From contig KB445795.1 of assembly GCA_000320605.2 (NCBI GenBank), positions 1,908,693-1,972,692 of the forward strand: a stretch of DNA of 64,000 nucleotides, in the 5' to 3' direction. The translations under genes were made by a program, and so were the position numbers. How positions within the stretch are numbered: the first letter of the stretch is position 1; each line of letters starts with the position of its first letter. Shown one piece after another: positions 51,432-61,810 of this stretch. The notes beneath the pieces are model-generated. The model was not told where the DNA came from. It did not search any database and worked only from the letters and a program-made list of their open reading frames with translations. The stretch comes from Gelatoporia subvermispora B (lineage: Eukaryota > Basidiomycota > Agaricomycetes > Polyporales > Gelatoporiaceae).

Positions 51432-54400
51432 TCAGGAGAGTGAGCTACGTGATCCCCTCTTAGTGGGGCGTCCACGGGCGCGGGTGGCAATAGCGTTGGC
51501 GACGCGCTTCGAGCGCCGCAGAGGTCGGTCATGGCATGGGGGCTCCCGTGAAGGACGTGCGGGACGATCCGTCACTTCCTCCACAACCGTGCAATCCGTT
51601 GTGGCTGAGCGGCGATCCCACTCTGCCGTGGAGCACAGGACTTCGAACATCTCCTCTTCCGTCGGGCTCAGTGGGGATTCTTCCACTACTTCGTGTACCA
51701 GCGAGGCGGCCTTCTCGAACATCGAGTAATCCAGCTGGAAGGGAAAGTTGACCGCGACATCATCTTCTTCCCAAGTACGAGCTTCCCAGGGGACGCTCGC
51801 GTCTGGCAAGTCAAGATGATGCGTTGGTCTAGCGTCGTGCTCGATCTGTGGGGTTGGAGCCTGCTCTGATGATGCTCGAGGCAGCACCGATTGATGGCAA
51901 CTGCGGACGGATTCGGGGAAGCTCTGGGGAAGGTCACCGGAGAGGAAACCCGACAGGTCGGCGATGTCCTTGGTGATGCGGCGAGCCGTCGGCAGGGGCA
52001 CCCACGTTCCTTGCAGAACAACGGGACCTTCGTTGACGACCTCAGCGTCAGGCGTGTCGAGGGTTTTGGTTTCGAGCAGCTCCATGATGGGGGAAATGTT
52101 GACCAAGTCGGTATCAACCCGACGTATTATCGAATGTTGGCCCAGTGCCATCTTGTACACGCAAAGGCCTGTTGATAGTTGCGTCAATTTGGCTGCCGTA
52201 CTATTCAGCATGCACGTGTGACATACCCTCGAGTGTAGTAACATGAATAGGCGGGAAGTACTGTTTACTTGGGTGTATAACCTCATCATCCTCTTCCCTC
52301 ATCGCGCTCGACGATGGCAAGATTATCGACGTCGTCGCATCGGATTGCACCGGAAGGCGGTGAATAGAGTCGACCTCGGGAGCATTAGGCGAAACCGGAG
52401 TAAGTAGCGATAGCGAGTCGAGGGACGTCAGCAGCGAAGGCGATGTGACGCCCGTCGTGACGCAGCTTGATGCGCCATGACAAACCTCTATGGCTGCAGA
52501 GGTAAAGTTCAGCGGGGGAGGAGGCAACGTCGATCGTAGGGTTGGCGAGCGTATGATAGTGACGTTACTCGCGAGAGCGCTGCAATCTGTCCGCGCTGAT
52601 TGGGTAACAGGCGGCTTGTTCTTCGGCACCTCTGTCGGCCACAAGTCATCCTCGAGATCGTGCGGCTTGAGGCTGTCGGGCCCGAGCAGCTCTACGTCTC
52701 GCCACATGAGCTGACTTGGGCGGCGCGCATCGAGGTAGCCGGAGCCGGAAGCTTCCAGCGGCGACCCATACGACGTGAGGGGTGACAGCGGGGAGCTCGA
52801 GGAAACAGGTGAATCTGGGTCTGGCGGAGGCGTGAGGAGATCGTCAACGAGGAACGGCATCCCAACGTCTACTTCTTCTTGTTTAATGCGCGTACTATCG
52901 TCATCTGGCATGAAATTGTCGGCGCTGGCAAAGCCGTTCCAGTCCCAGAAGTCGGGTTCCTCGCGCTTCGGCCGCAGGAGCGAGTCTGTGTCGACATCGG
53001 CAGCAGCCTGTGCTACGACATCAGCGACGCTGGTGTGCGGCGGCGCGGTGTCCAGCTTGTCCCATGCGTCAAGGTAGCTGGCGAGATCGTTGGGTTCTTG
53101 CTTGACCACCACGTCGTCGTCGAACTGAGCCGACGGCGATCGTGGGCCTGGACTCTCCCACTGCGTTTCCGTCTCTCCATCGACATCAGCGAAAAAGTCA
53201 TCGCTCCAATCCATGTCTTCGTCGTCTTCGTCGATGCTTGACCATGTCCGTACATACCGTCGACGACCTCCCATCATGCTGGAGTAGTGCTCGTACTCTT
53301 CGTCTTCATCCTCAGAGTCGGGAGGAGGAGAACCAGAGACGGCACTGAGAGGTACCGAAGGGGAGCGGCGATGAACCAAATCTTGACGGGGAGAATGTGA
53401 CACGGAACTTGGAAACCCAGGGGTAGCTTCTAGACCGGTCCCGGTTCCCGCGGGAGCTTCTTCAATGCTTGAAGATGAACTGTCCGATGCCGAATCACTG
53501 TCGTCTGATTCTGAGTCCGAGTCTGACTCCATGTCAGAGTCATGGCAGAGATCGATGACCTCGCGAGGCTGAGAGGGGTCAGCAGGGGGAGTGGATGCTG
53601 CCGTACTCGAGGCGCGCGAACCCGAAGCAAGAGAAGGCTTGAGCCGCAACGTGAGTTTCACCTTGGGCGGTCGCTTTTCTTCCTCTGTCCCTGAGTCCGA
53701 ATCTGATCCCTTATCAGCGCATGCCCGCAACAGGCGCTTGCGCTTTTGGCCGCATTGCTCAGCCCTGCGCAACCGATCCCTCTCCCTCTTTCTCTCACGC
53801 CCGCTGCACAAGGCGCCGACCTTGCCATTCTCAGTGTAGTCGCACAAGCGAATACCAACCCTCGAGAAAGGGCATGGAAGGCCGGCAGCTCTGCTGAGGT
53901 ACCAGACCGTGGTCCCCCTGCGGAAGTTGGTGACCCTCTTCTCCGAGGTACTGAGCGTGCAGTGCGCGCCGCCAACACGTGAGTGGAGAGCCAGAACAAG
54001 GTCGTCATCGGATACCGTCCCGGAAAGAACGTGTCGAAGGAGGAGTGGTTGATCTTGTTGCACTTCACAACGATGCAAGTGGTTCCGGACGTATGTTGTG
54101 ATGGCCTGACCTGCTGCGGAGGCGCTATGAATAAGGGAGGCGTGAGTCGTGGGCCGAGGTATCAGCCACATTGTCACTTACTTTTGACACACAAGGCCAA
54201 ACTTCATGGTCATCTCCGCAAGGTCCTTTATTGTCATGGCGCGATTGTCCTGTGGCACGGGAAGGGCGGGAATGAACGGGAGAATGCGCCGCATGAGAAG
54301 AATGAAGACGTACCACAGACATGAACGAGCGGCCTATCGCCAAGAAGACCTTGCTGGTTGCATCATCTGGGTGCAACACGACATGTGGCGGGGGGAAGGG

Positions 54401-54622
54401 CAGCAGCTCTGGCTGTGGCTGCTCGGCTGGTGTGGCCGGGGCCTTGCCCTTGAGGGTCGGGGCGGGCTTTATGCGTCGGGGGACGGGCGGGGAGTCGGGG
54501 AGCTGTCGAAGGCGGGCGGAGGGGCGGATGACAGAGTTGGAGCGTATGCGGGTACCATATTGGTGTTGAGCGGGCGCCTGCGGTGGAGGGAGCGTGGTGG
54601 CGGGGACGACGGGGAAGACCAT
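51432..54622 (-). CDS. Putative transcription regulator, GDS1-type winged helix plus APSES/KilA-N-like region
   Basis: About 1,000 residues in four exons. The start at 54622 (MVFPVVPATTLPPPQ) precedes a winged-helix-like block assembled across two introns: KVFLAIGRSFMSVDNRAMTI, KDLAEMTMKFGLVCQN, SAAGQAITTYVRNHLHRCE. This resembles the N-terminal domain of fungal Gds1. A basic region, a very acidic Ser/Asp tract (DSDMESDSDSESDDSDS) and a long disordered linker follow. The last exon, after an intron at the LEG codon (near 52,230), reads LCVYKMALGQHSIIRRVDTD, LVNISPIMELL and GTWVPLPTARRI with LSGFLSGDLPQSFPESVR, which looks like an APSES/KilA-N type DNA-binding fold. It ends in basic RRSKRVANAIATRARGRP. 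Nuclear, DNA-binding is the inference; both domain names are from motif memory. Confidence 0.76.
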
Positions 54623-57317
54623 ATGGTGCAGAGCATTAATAGGATAGAAGGTGCGATGGGATATGTCGGCCAGCGAGGGAGAGCTGCAGAAAAAAGGACG
54701 AGTGAGTGGATGTTGTTGTGGTGGAGTGGAGGTGAGAAGGAAAGGAGGAGGAGGAGGAGGAAAGAGGAGGAGCACGCGCTTGTGGGCTTAGAGACGCGGA
54801 GTCTGTGGACGGGGCAGGACCCTAATGGCAACGGTGCGAGACGTGCCTAAGGAAGGATAGGTCAGCGCAGGGCTAAGCCTGGCTAAGCATGGCCAAGCCG
54901 GGATAAGCCCCGGGATAAGCCTCCCACTCCCGGCGCATCCCCCGCTCGCATTGCGCCGGCTGCCCGCACTCGGCCGTCCACCTGATGGCCGCCCCTCCGA
55001 TCTAGATGACGCAACCCGGCCCAACAAATCATTTTCCGACAAACATATCCACTCCCTTCCGTCCCCGTCATCCGCAGTGGTGCGCAGCGACGACAGCGAG
55101 CGCATACACCCACTGCACATCGCCCCCACCGACGAGGGCGACCGCAGTGGCAACAACGCGCGGCGCGCCTCGATACGCGAACCCCATATCACGCGCTCAA
55201 GCGAGCATTTTTAGCAGCAAACCATCTCAGAAGCCCATCAACACGCCAACAGCACCCATCTTCGGCGGCTTCTGAAATTGTCCCACAGTCATCAAACGAA
55301 CACTGACCTGCATAAACTCCTGTCCAACCACGGATTGATGCGGCCTGCCACCACAGCAGGGGAGGGGACACGGCTGCCTGGGGGAAAGAAAAGATGTGGG
55401 GCCCGGCGAGAGGGGGAGTGACCAGACCGATGAGCTGCGCATCCGATAACAGACGTGGCTTTTCACACCAGCCTGCTTACCGCCCCCGGGTGACGCCAGC
55501 TGCGCCAGAAATTTGCGTTCCAGGATAGCCACCTCGCCAAAGGCAACTCGCTCCCACGCCTCCTACGTCACGTGCTGTACCTGGCGATCCATCCTCTGCA
55601 CGGCTGCTGCAAGGATGTTCTGGCTTGTTCCAAGTGATAAATGAAGGGCATCAGACCACAAAAAAGAGTGACCACGCACCGCGGGGGAACGAGCAAATGC
55701 CACCCTCTTTCACCTCACCCGTCAACGTGGTCATCTCGCGGAGATTCCATAGGACAAAGCCGTCCGACAGAGGGGCACATTCGCGATCAACGATCGTCTC
55801 AGCCATAGAACGCGAGCGATTTGGGGCACGCCGTGTCCGAGCTGGCAAATTCAGAAGGCGCGGTCATACGGCTCACGCACGCACGCTCATGAAACCGGCG
55901 TGAGCACGCCGCCGCTCGTGCACCTCAAAATAGGAGAGCGCTACGTGTTTCTGTCGTCACACTCGACGCGGAAGGTTTGACGCAGCCGTGCAGCGGGAAG
56001 CCGCGGCAAGCGCAATCAGGAAGGATGTGTTCACATGGGTGCTGGCCACGGCCGATCGCCACGGCACCTAGTGTACATTATGAGCTAGTCTATCGAGCTG
56101 CGATACGCCAACGCTCACTCACCTAGGCACGCATCTCCTTGCATCCCAACGAGCTGAGTATGTCGCCCAGTACCGCACATAGGCTGGCAGGCACACCTGC
56201 AATAACAACAGGAGTGCTCTCACCCCACTGAGGGTCCTCGAACAAGTGTCACCGGAAGTATCTACGGAGCGTCGATCGAGGCGTGAAGACGTCCACATGC
56301 GCACCTAGATGGCACAAGACGAGGTCACATACTCAATACGAGCTGTGACCGCATTTTCGGATGACAGGATGATTAGCACGAGCTCGATTGTACATCCGGG
56401 ACATCTCATCCCTACTAATGATGGGATAACAAGACGACGCTCACCTGGAATGAACTTGTACAGCACGTGCGTTGTAACTCATACAGTCTTCTTGCTATAC
56501 CGCGAACGTCATGTATGGTCGTCGGCGGCTGGAGGGCGCAAACACCGTGATTGTCGGTTCCCGCTGCCCCAAATGTCGGAGGACTCGTCGCTGCGTCCAC
56601 GTACGACTATGCTAGAGGTAGAGCCCATGTCGTGCAACAACAGTTGCTGGGATGTGAGTGAAGTGACCAGACCTCTCGAGGAAGCTGTTACACGTCAACG
56701 AGACGGCGTGTATAGTGCTCGTCGTTCAGCACAGCACGGTTTGGTGGCCTCCGAAATAATACCGCCAATAATTTCGTGTTGGATAAGCCCCTTATCATGT
56801 ATCGCCGCCATGTTAACTCTCCCGTTCTCCGAGATATTTTGTCAGGTTTCGTGGGTTGTTCTGGAATTGATGCACCCATTCATTGCAGAAAGGAGCATAT
56901 GAACTTGAGAAAGTTTGACCTTCATGATGAATCTCTGCATCTTTGCTGCATCTGTACACATTTGGTTTTCTGGAATATCCCGCGTGAGCAAAACTAGCTG
57001 AGCGCTTGAACAAGATTGCTATTATGCACGTGACCTGCACGTGATCGCGACGCGATGCTCGACGCGTTGACCTTGTCCTCCTCGTCAGAGTGGCTGGCAG
57101 GAACAAATATGCGAATAATGATCGGTTCGCATTGAGCCAGGTTGTAGATGCTTATGTCTATCAGAGGCGAAGAATACCGTGATGAAATAACGTTACACTC
57201 GTACAAGCACACTAGGGCTACGCAGAAACTACACACAAAGACCGAGGACTAAAGTAATATGTGAACTCAGACACGCGAAGGAAAAGTCAAGGGGTATGGC
57301 CCAACCGCACAGCTAAA
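54623..57317. promoter_or_regulatory. Long intergenic region, promoter of the winged-helix regulator
   Basis: 2.7 kb with no supported gene. On the left, an A/G-rich strand (54,735-54,775, pyrimidine-rich on the sense strand) and a 10-base periodic repeat (54,871-54,921) lie in the regulator's promoter. A 197-codon plus-strand frame at 56,309-56,902 starts with ATG but lacks recognisable motifs and has a similarly open antisense; I leave it uncalled. 57,000-57,317 is 3' UTR-like sequence of histone H1. Confidence 0.4.
54871..54921 (+). repeat. Five degenerate ~10-base repeats, GGCTAAGCC / GGATAAGCC
   Basis: Five units with about 10-base spacing; the last two contain GATAAG, the core GATA-factor site. 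Located about 250 bases upstream of the winged-helix regulator's ATG. Confidence 0.7.
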
Positions 57318-58347
57318 TCACGACGCCTCAGTCTATAAAGCAGAGTGAGTATTTGAGCGACCGCAACACGAGATGGCACCTGACCTTCTTCGACCGGGGC
57401 TTGGCACCAGATTTCGAGCGTGGCTTGGTCGCAGCAGCTTTCGCAGCAACCTGGAGACGAAGCAGAATGAGCCCCCAACATCAGCAAGACTGGCTAGAAA
57501 GAATCCGACCTTCTTCTGGTTTGCCCGTGCGCTGCTCGTCTTCTTCGGTGCAGCGGTCTTGGTGGCGGCAGACTTCTTCACGACCTTGGCGGCCGGCTTC
57601 TTCGCAGAGGGAGTAGTGGCGGACTTGGTGGCCTTAGGAGCAGCCTTCTTTGCGGGCGCAGCCTTCGCAGCAGCGGTCTTGGAGGTGGCAGTCTTAGCGG
57701 AGGTAGATTTGGTAGTGGTCGCCTTCTTGGCCGCAGGCTTCGCGGGTGCCGACTTGGTGGCGGTTGCCTTGGTCGACGCAGCCTTGGCGGGGGCGGGCTT
57801 CGTGACACCCACAGGTTCGGCATTCTAGGGGAGATATTTAGGCACTATTCCGAAGGTGTTATGATTGTTCCTACCTCCTTGGCAGCAGGCTTAGTCTTGG
57901 GTGCCAACTTCACCTTACCCGAGGGACCCTTGGGCAGAGAGAAGAGGCCCTGTTCCGCACCGTGCGCGATAGCGCGGTTGAGTTGCGATGCATTCGCGTT
58001 GTTGAGATCAAGGTGGTATTTGTCGCTGACAAACTGGAGAACCGTTGAGCGGGGGCGCGGGAACTTACTCAACAGTACGCATACAGACCTTCTTGATGGT
58101 GGCGCGCGAGACACCAGAGCGTGCCTCCTCAGGGTAGGCAGTAATGCATTCCTAAGACCGGAGATTGGTTATATGAGAGCGGGAGAGTCTAGAGATCATA
58201 TTCAAGTACTTTGATCATGTCCTTCCAGGAGGGGTGAGCGGCAGCAGCTTTGGGGTCAGCCTTGGTCGCCGCAGATTTGGTTGCTTTCGCAGTCTTTGTC
58301 TTCTTCGAAACAGGCTTCGCAGTCCTAGTAGCGGTTGCGGCAGTCAT
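57318..58347 (-). CDS. Linker histone H1
   Basis: Binds linker DNA and compacts chromatin. The start at 58347 (MTAATATRTAKPVSKK) is followed by a basic N-tail and then the globular H15 winged helix in three exons: AAHPSWKDMIKE, CITAYPEEARSGVSRATIKK, FVSDKYHLDLNNANASQLNR with AHGAEQGLFSLPKGPSGKVK. The C-tail is the usual Lys/Ala/Pro domain (APAKAASTKATATKSAPAKP and similar, 57,500-57,800). Two short final introns give KPRSKSGAKPRSKK and the end TEAS, with the stop at 57318; reading through the last intron instead would end slightly earlier in a poor context. The gene is typical of Agaricomycete H1 in having several introns and one copy here. TATA box and three ACGCGT sites lie upstream. Confidence 0.95.
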
Positions 58348-58463
58348 CTTTGGCGGATGTTAAGAAAGCTGGAGGTGCGCAGGAAGGGGGACCGCAAGAC
58401 GGACGGAGATAGTGGAAGCTAGAGTTAGGGGAGAGAAAGCCGGATTGGCAAGGCGCGGGCTGC

Positions 58464-58472
58464 CTCTTATAG
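58464..58472 (-). promoter_or_regulatory. TATA box (TATAAGAGG) of histone H1
   Basis: On the minus strand, about 115 bases upstream of the H1 ATG, with the ACGCGT cluster right behind it. This is a usual order for cell-cycle histone promoters. Confidence 0.5.
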
Positions 58473-58478
58473 GGCAGG

Positions 58479-58484
58479 ACGCGT
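58479..58484. promoter_or_regulatory. ACGCGT box 1 of histone H1
   Basis: Nearest of three MluI-type boxes upstream of the H1 TATA box (132 bases from the ATG). Confidence 0.55.
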
Positions 58485-58506
58485 TGAAGGTCACGTGCGT
58501 GTCGAG

Positions 58507-58512
58507 ACGCGT
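58507..58512. promoter_or_regulatory. ACGCGT box 2 of histone H1
   Basis: Second copy, 28 bases beyond the first. Confidence 0.55.
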
Positions 58513-58618
58513 CTGTTGAACACAAACCTTAATCAGTGCGTCACGCGCGTCCCGTACGCCACACATTGGCCACATTTCTTGGCCCGTGCGCGAGCGAGGT
58601 TCCTTCCGCGCCCCCGCC

Positions 58619-58624
58619 ACGCGT
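58619..58624. promoter_or_regulatory. ACGCGT box 3 of histone H1
   Basis: Third copy; a related CACGCGCGTC lies between boxes 2 and 3 near 58,545. Confidence 0.45.
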
Positions 58625-58739
58625 GGCCGGTATGTACAAGGGCTATTGTCGCAGTCAGTCAGGCCGGAGAAAACATGGCTACAGCTGCCGTTAGACCACG
58701 CGAAACTTGCGCGGAAAACACACACAATTTCGGGGAGCA

Positions 58740-60889
58740 TCACTCCTCGTCGATTCCAAACGTGCCGAGATCCCGGAGGATGAATACAGCTTCCTCGACC
58801 CGTAACTGCAGCACCGCTAATTTCTCCCTTTTTTTATCCCACTCTGCCAGTACCTCTCGCTCCACCCGTGTCAGCAGATGCTCCTCGTCCTGGCTGACGT
58901 CGCTCCGTTGTCGCTTCTCCAACACAGCCTTGACGGTGGGCTCCTCCGCCTCCGCCTCTCTCCGCGCCACAATATTGTATAGCGTCTTGTACAGATTTCG
59001 AAGCAGCACAGAGTACGCCTTCTGCAGGTCGACGTACCTACACAACAATCATGAGAATCCTGGCCAACGTATGAATACCCACGGACGCACCAGAGATAAA
59101 ATGTCCGGGTAGGGTTCCGGTCGGCACTTTTTGGTACCTCTTGCAGGCTTATCAATGTATCTGCGGATAGCGCCGACAGCAGCGGTCGCACATCCTTGTT
59201 TGCCATCATTCCAACTTTCGAGATCTGCACTGCGATAAGCAAGACGCCTTTGTATATGGCGCCACCACTTGCCTGTTTCTCATCCATCTTGCCGGCGTCC
59301 AATAGCAATCGGATAATCCTAACGGCTTCGTCTCCGTGTCGCTCTCTGGCAATGGTCTCCAGAACTCGCTGTCTCAGCCGGCGACCTATTATTTCAAATT
59401 CTACTTGTACTTTTGAACCCGTGAAAGAAATGAACGATGCGGCTCTGCCGGAGGGCGTAGGGTTGTCGGCTGATGCGAGGATGCCCAAAAAATCCCTGAG
59501 CATGGTCATATTCGATGGTTTCTTGGACGACGGAAGGGCCAGTCCAGCTGAAAGATCAACTTCCTCCGACAGCTGCATTGAGATATTCGCGACAGATGTC
59601 GGGTCTGAACAATCAGTCAGCACCATTATAACGAGAGAACATCGAAGAGCGCTCACCCGAGCGAATATCGGACACGCTCTTCTGCTTCCCTTCTGTGGCC
59701 TTCAAGGCAGCGCGCAGTACCAGTCCAGCTGACTCGTTGAAGCGCTCCACCGCCGCAGTAACGATGATCTGCGAAAATCAGCCAAGAACTTGCTAACAAT
59801 AGACAAAATGCATACATCATTGCGGACGTGCACATTGAATCTGTCACAGTTGACACGGAAGTATACCTCCTCCTAAGACCACGTCAATATACGCTACGAA
59901 CGAAACAAAAGAAAGCCCACAGCTACAACATCCTCCTCAACTGCTTTTCGCTGCGTAAAGTCGGGTATTAGTGCATATGTCCCTACAGGAAGTACAGACA
60001 AGATAATTTACCTTGGACGGCCTATGTGGCTGGTCTTTTGCTTTGCGCTTCTGAACTCCGGACACATCAGGAGAGCCGCTCACGATCGTATCAATCTCTT
60101 CTCACCATGCCAATCTGCTCAGCCTCCTCCTCCTCGCGCTTCAAGCGGGCTTCTGCTGTCTCTTTGGCCTCACGAAGCTCCTTGCTTGTAGGGAATCCTG
60201 AGATTTTCGCCTTCTCCTCCTTTTCGTAGCGTATCTGTCTGTCACGAGGGGATTGATGCGACAGCACTGTAGATGGTTTGAGGTAAAATGCATCGACTAG
60301 TTTGTGAAGCGCTTGGGAGTAAATTGCAGGAGCTGCGACGGGAATGTAATAACTTCCAAAGCACCTAGCGAGGTACTCACCTTTGATAGGGTCATACACT
60401 GACAGCTGGGATATGATCTCTGGCGGACGCAGTTTCCCATGGTCTAGAACGAGTTGAACAATCTCCGAGCCCTGAAAACAGTGTGTAAGCTACTAAAGCA
60501 GATGCCTCCATGTAATCCATACCGCCTTGCCAAACAGCTCTTCCGCCTGCGCGACATAGCGGCCATACCGCAAGCGCATCAAACATTCCTCCACGTTCAC
60601 CTCAAGCATCTCCCCTTCTCCATCAACATGTGAATGCCATAGTAGATTGTGCTGCACGAGGACAAGGACTGCGGCGCGGACAGTTCGTGGCTTTAGTCCA
60701 GAAAAACGGACTATATGCGGTAAAGCAAGACGTCCTCGGACTAGGATCACCCCCGCAACAGCCTGTAAGAAATCTTCCTAGTTCATTCCCGCAGTTTGCA
60801 TAGATAGCAGAGAAACGCACGCCGGTGAGAGGTCCAAAGTGCGATCGTATAATTTGTGTACAGAGTCGTGCAGTGTCAGAATCAGCCAT
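58740..60889 (-). CDS. RPC82: RNA polymerase III subunit C82 (RPC3)
   Basis: C82 is part of the C82/C34/C31 initiation subcomplex of Pol III in the nucleus. The start at 60889 (MADSDTARLCTQIIRSHFG) is the family N-terminus, followed by the first winged helix (LPHIVRFSGLKPRTVRAAVL, LVQHNLLWH, near 60,680), then the middle region with a long charged helix (EARLKREEEEAEQIG, near 60,120), MRNDIIV-type third helix region (FNVHVRNDIIVTAAVERFN, near 59,830), and RRLRQRVLETIARERHGDEA (near 59,350). The C-terminal coiled coil (VEREVLAEWDKKREKLAVLQ) and FILRDLGTFGIDEE close the protein. About eight exons, roughly 600 residues, normal for the subunit. Same strand as histone H1. Confidence 0.93.
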
Positions 60890-61810
60890 ATTGTCGGGGT
60901 CAGTACTAGGTTTTCACAAGGAGGAGCCTAGATCAGCCAGCGCAAGATTTGAACAGAGAATTAAGAGAGCATGGAGTCCACTGTCTTGACTTCGACGTAA
61001 ATGCACTTTAGAGACGGGAGACGCGCGCTGCCCTGGCGCTTAAGTTGTCCCCACGCGACACCTGCCCTCGTGACCTGCCTCCATGAGATACCCGGGCCTG
61101 AGTAAACGCTCCAGCAGCTCGAAAGGGCGAGGTTTCCCGGTGTGTTCTGTAAGCGACGTTGCATCGACGGAAGTGCACGACGCATGCCGGAAGCGTATTC
61201 TTCACAACCATGCCATGGCAAGCCACCAACACCGTGGTCATGCAGATTTACAAGCAACTTGGCAGTGTGCCAGAGCAGCTTCCTCAATCTCGAGGCCATT
61301 GAGAAATGGCTCGTAGACACATGGCGTACTATGATTTGGTGGAATCATGCATCTAGTTGCTGCAGCAATTGTTATACAAAAGATACACATATGCTACGAG
61401 GGGAATCACGGGGAAAATAAGGATATATGACACTGCACAAAAGCGAAAACAAAGTTTGACATCGCTACTTCCATGATCTCTATCGCACACCCCCTAAACG
61501 TCAAGCAGCCCTGTAAAAGGTCAGTCGGATAAAACGGAAGAGAAGGAATCGAAATGGGCCTGGCCCGAACAGTGAAACAATGAAAAACACTTAGCCTCTG
61601 GAAAGCCAACCTTCTCGGCTCTCGAAGATGGCTTGAACAAGAGTTCCGAGCTTGAAGATCTTGGATAAGATCCGAATCGCGAGACATCCCAAAGTCAGAC
61701 CCTGCCGCTTTGGCAACAGCTGCATGCAGGGCTGAACGCTCAACGAGTCCCGTCCGTGGCGACCGCTAAGCAGCGCGGCTCTCTTTTAGCAGGCAGATAA
61801 GCCTGTAATT
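60890..61810. other. Intergenic, RPC82 promoter, possible small gene
   Basis: 921 bases. The first part is the RPC82 promoter. A possible small minus-strand gene at 61,040-61,299 is listed separately. The remainder (61,300-61,810) has no supportable gene. Confidence 0.35.
61040..61299 (-). CDS. Possible small two-exon gene of unknown function
   Basis: From an ATG at 61299, MASRLRKLLWHTAKLL has a presequence-like look (Arg/Lys, Leu, no acids). Two splice choices are possible with the same acceptor (CGCTTACAG). One uses a weak GTTGTG donor and gives about 65 residues continuing HTGKPRPFELLERLLRPGYL with the stop at 61040. The other uses GTAAAT and continues in a different frame to a stop at 60961. 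I favour the first for its protein-like composition but cannot decide. Neither matches a family I know. Confidence 0.25.

Larger units (their letters stand above)
58348..58739. promoter_or_regulatory. Histone H1 promoter / RPC82 3' end
   Basis: 392 bases between two same-strand genes, holding the H1 TATA box and three ACGCGT boxes. No additional gene. Confidence 0.55.

Noticed and set aside
54623..54775. Pro-rich N-terminal extension of the winged-helix regulator
   Set aside because: It would need a non-ATG or poorly placed start in a pyrimidine-rich leader; the ATG at 54622 directly precedes protein-like sequence.
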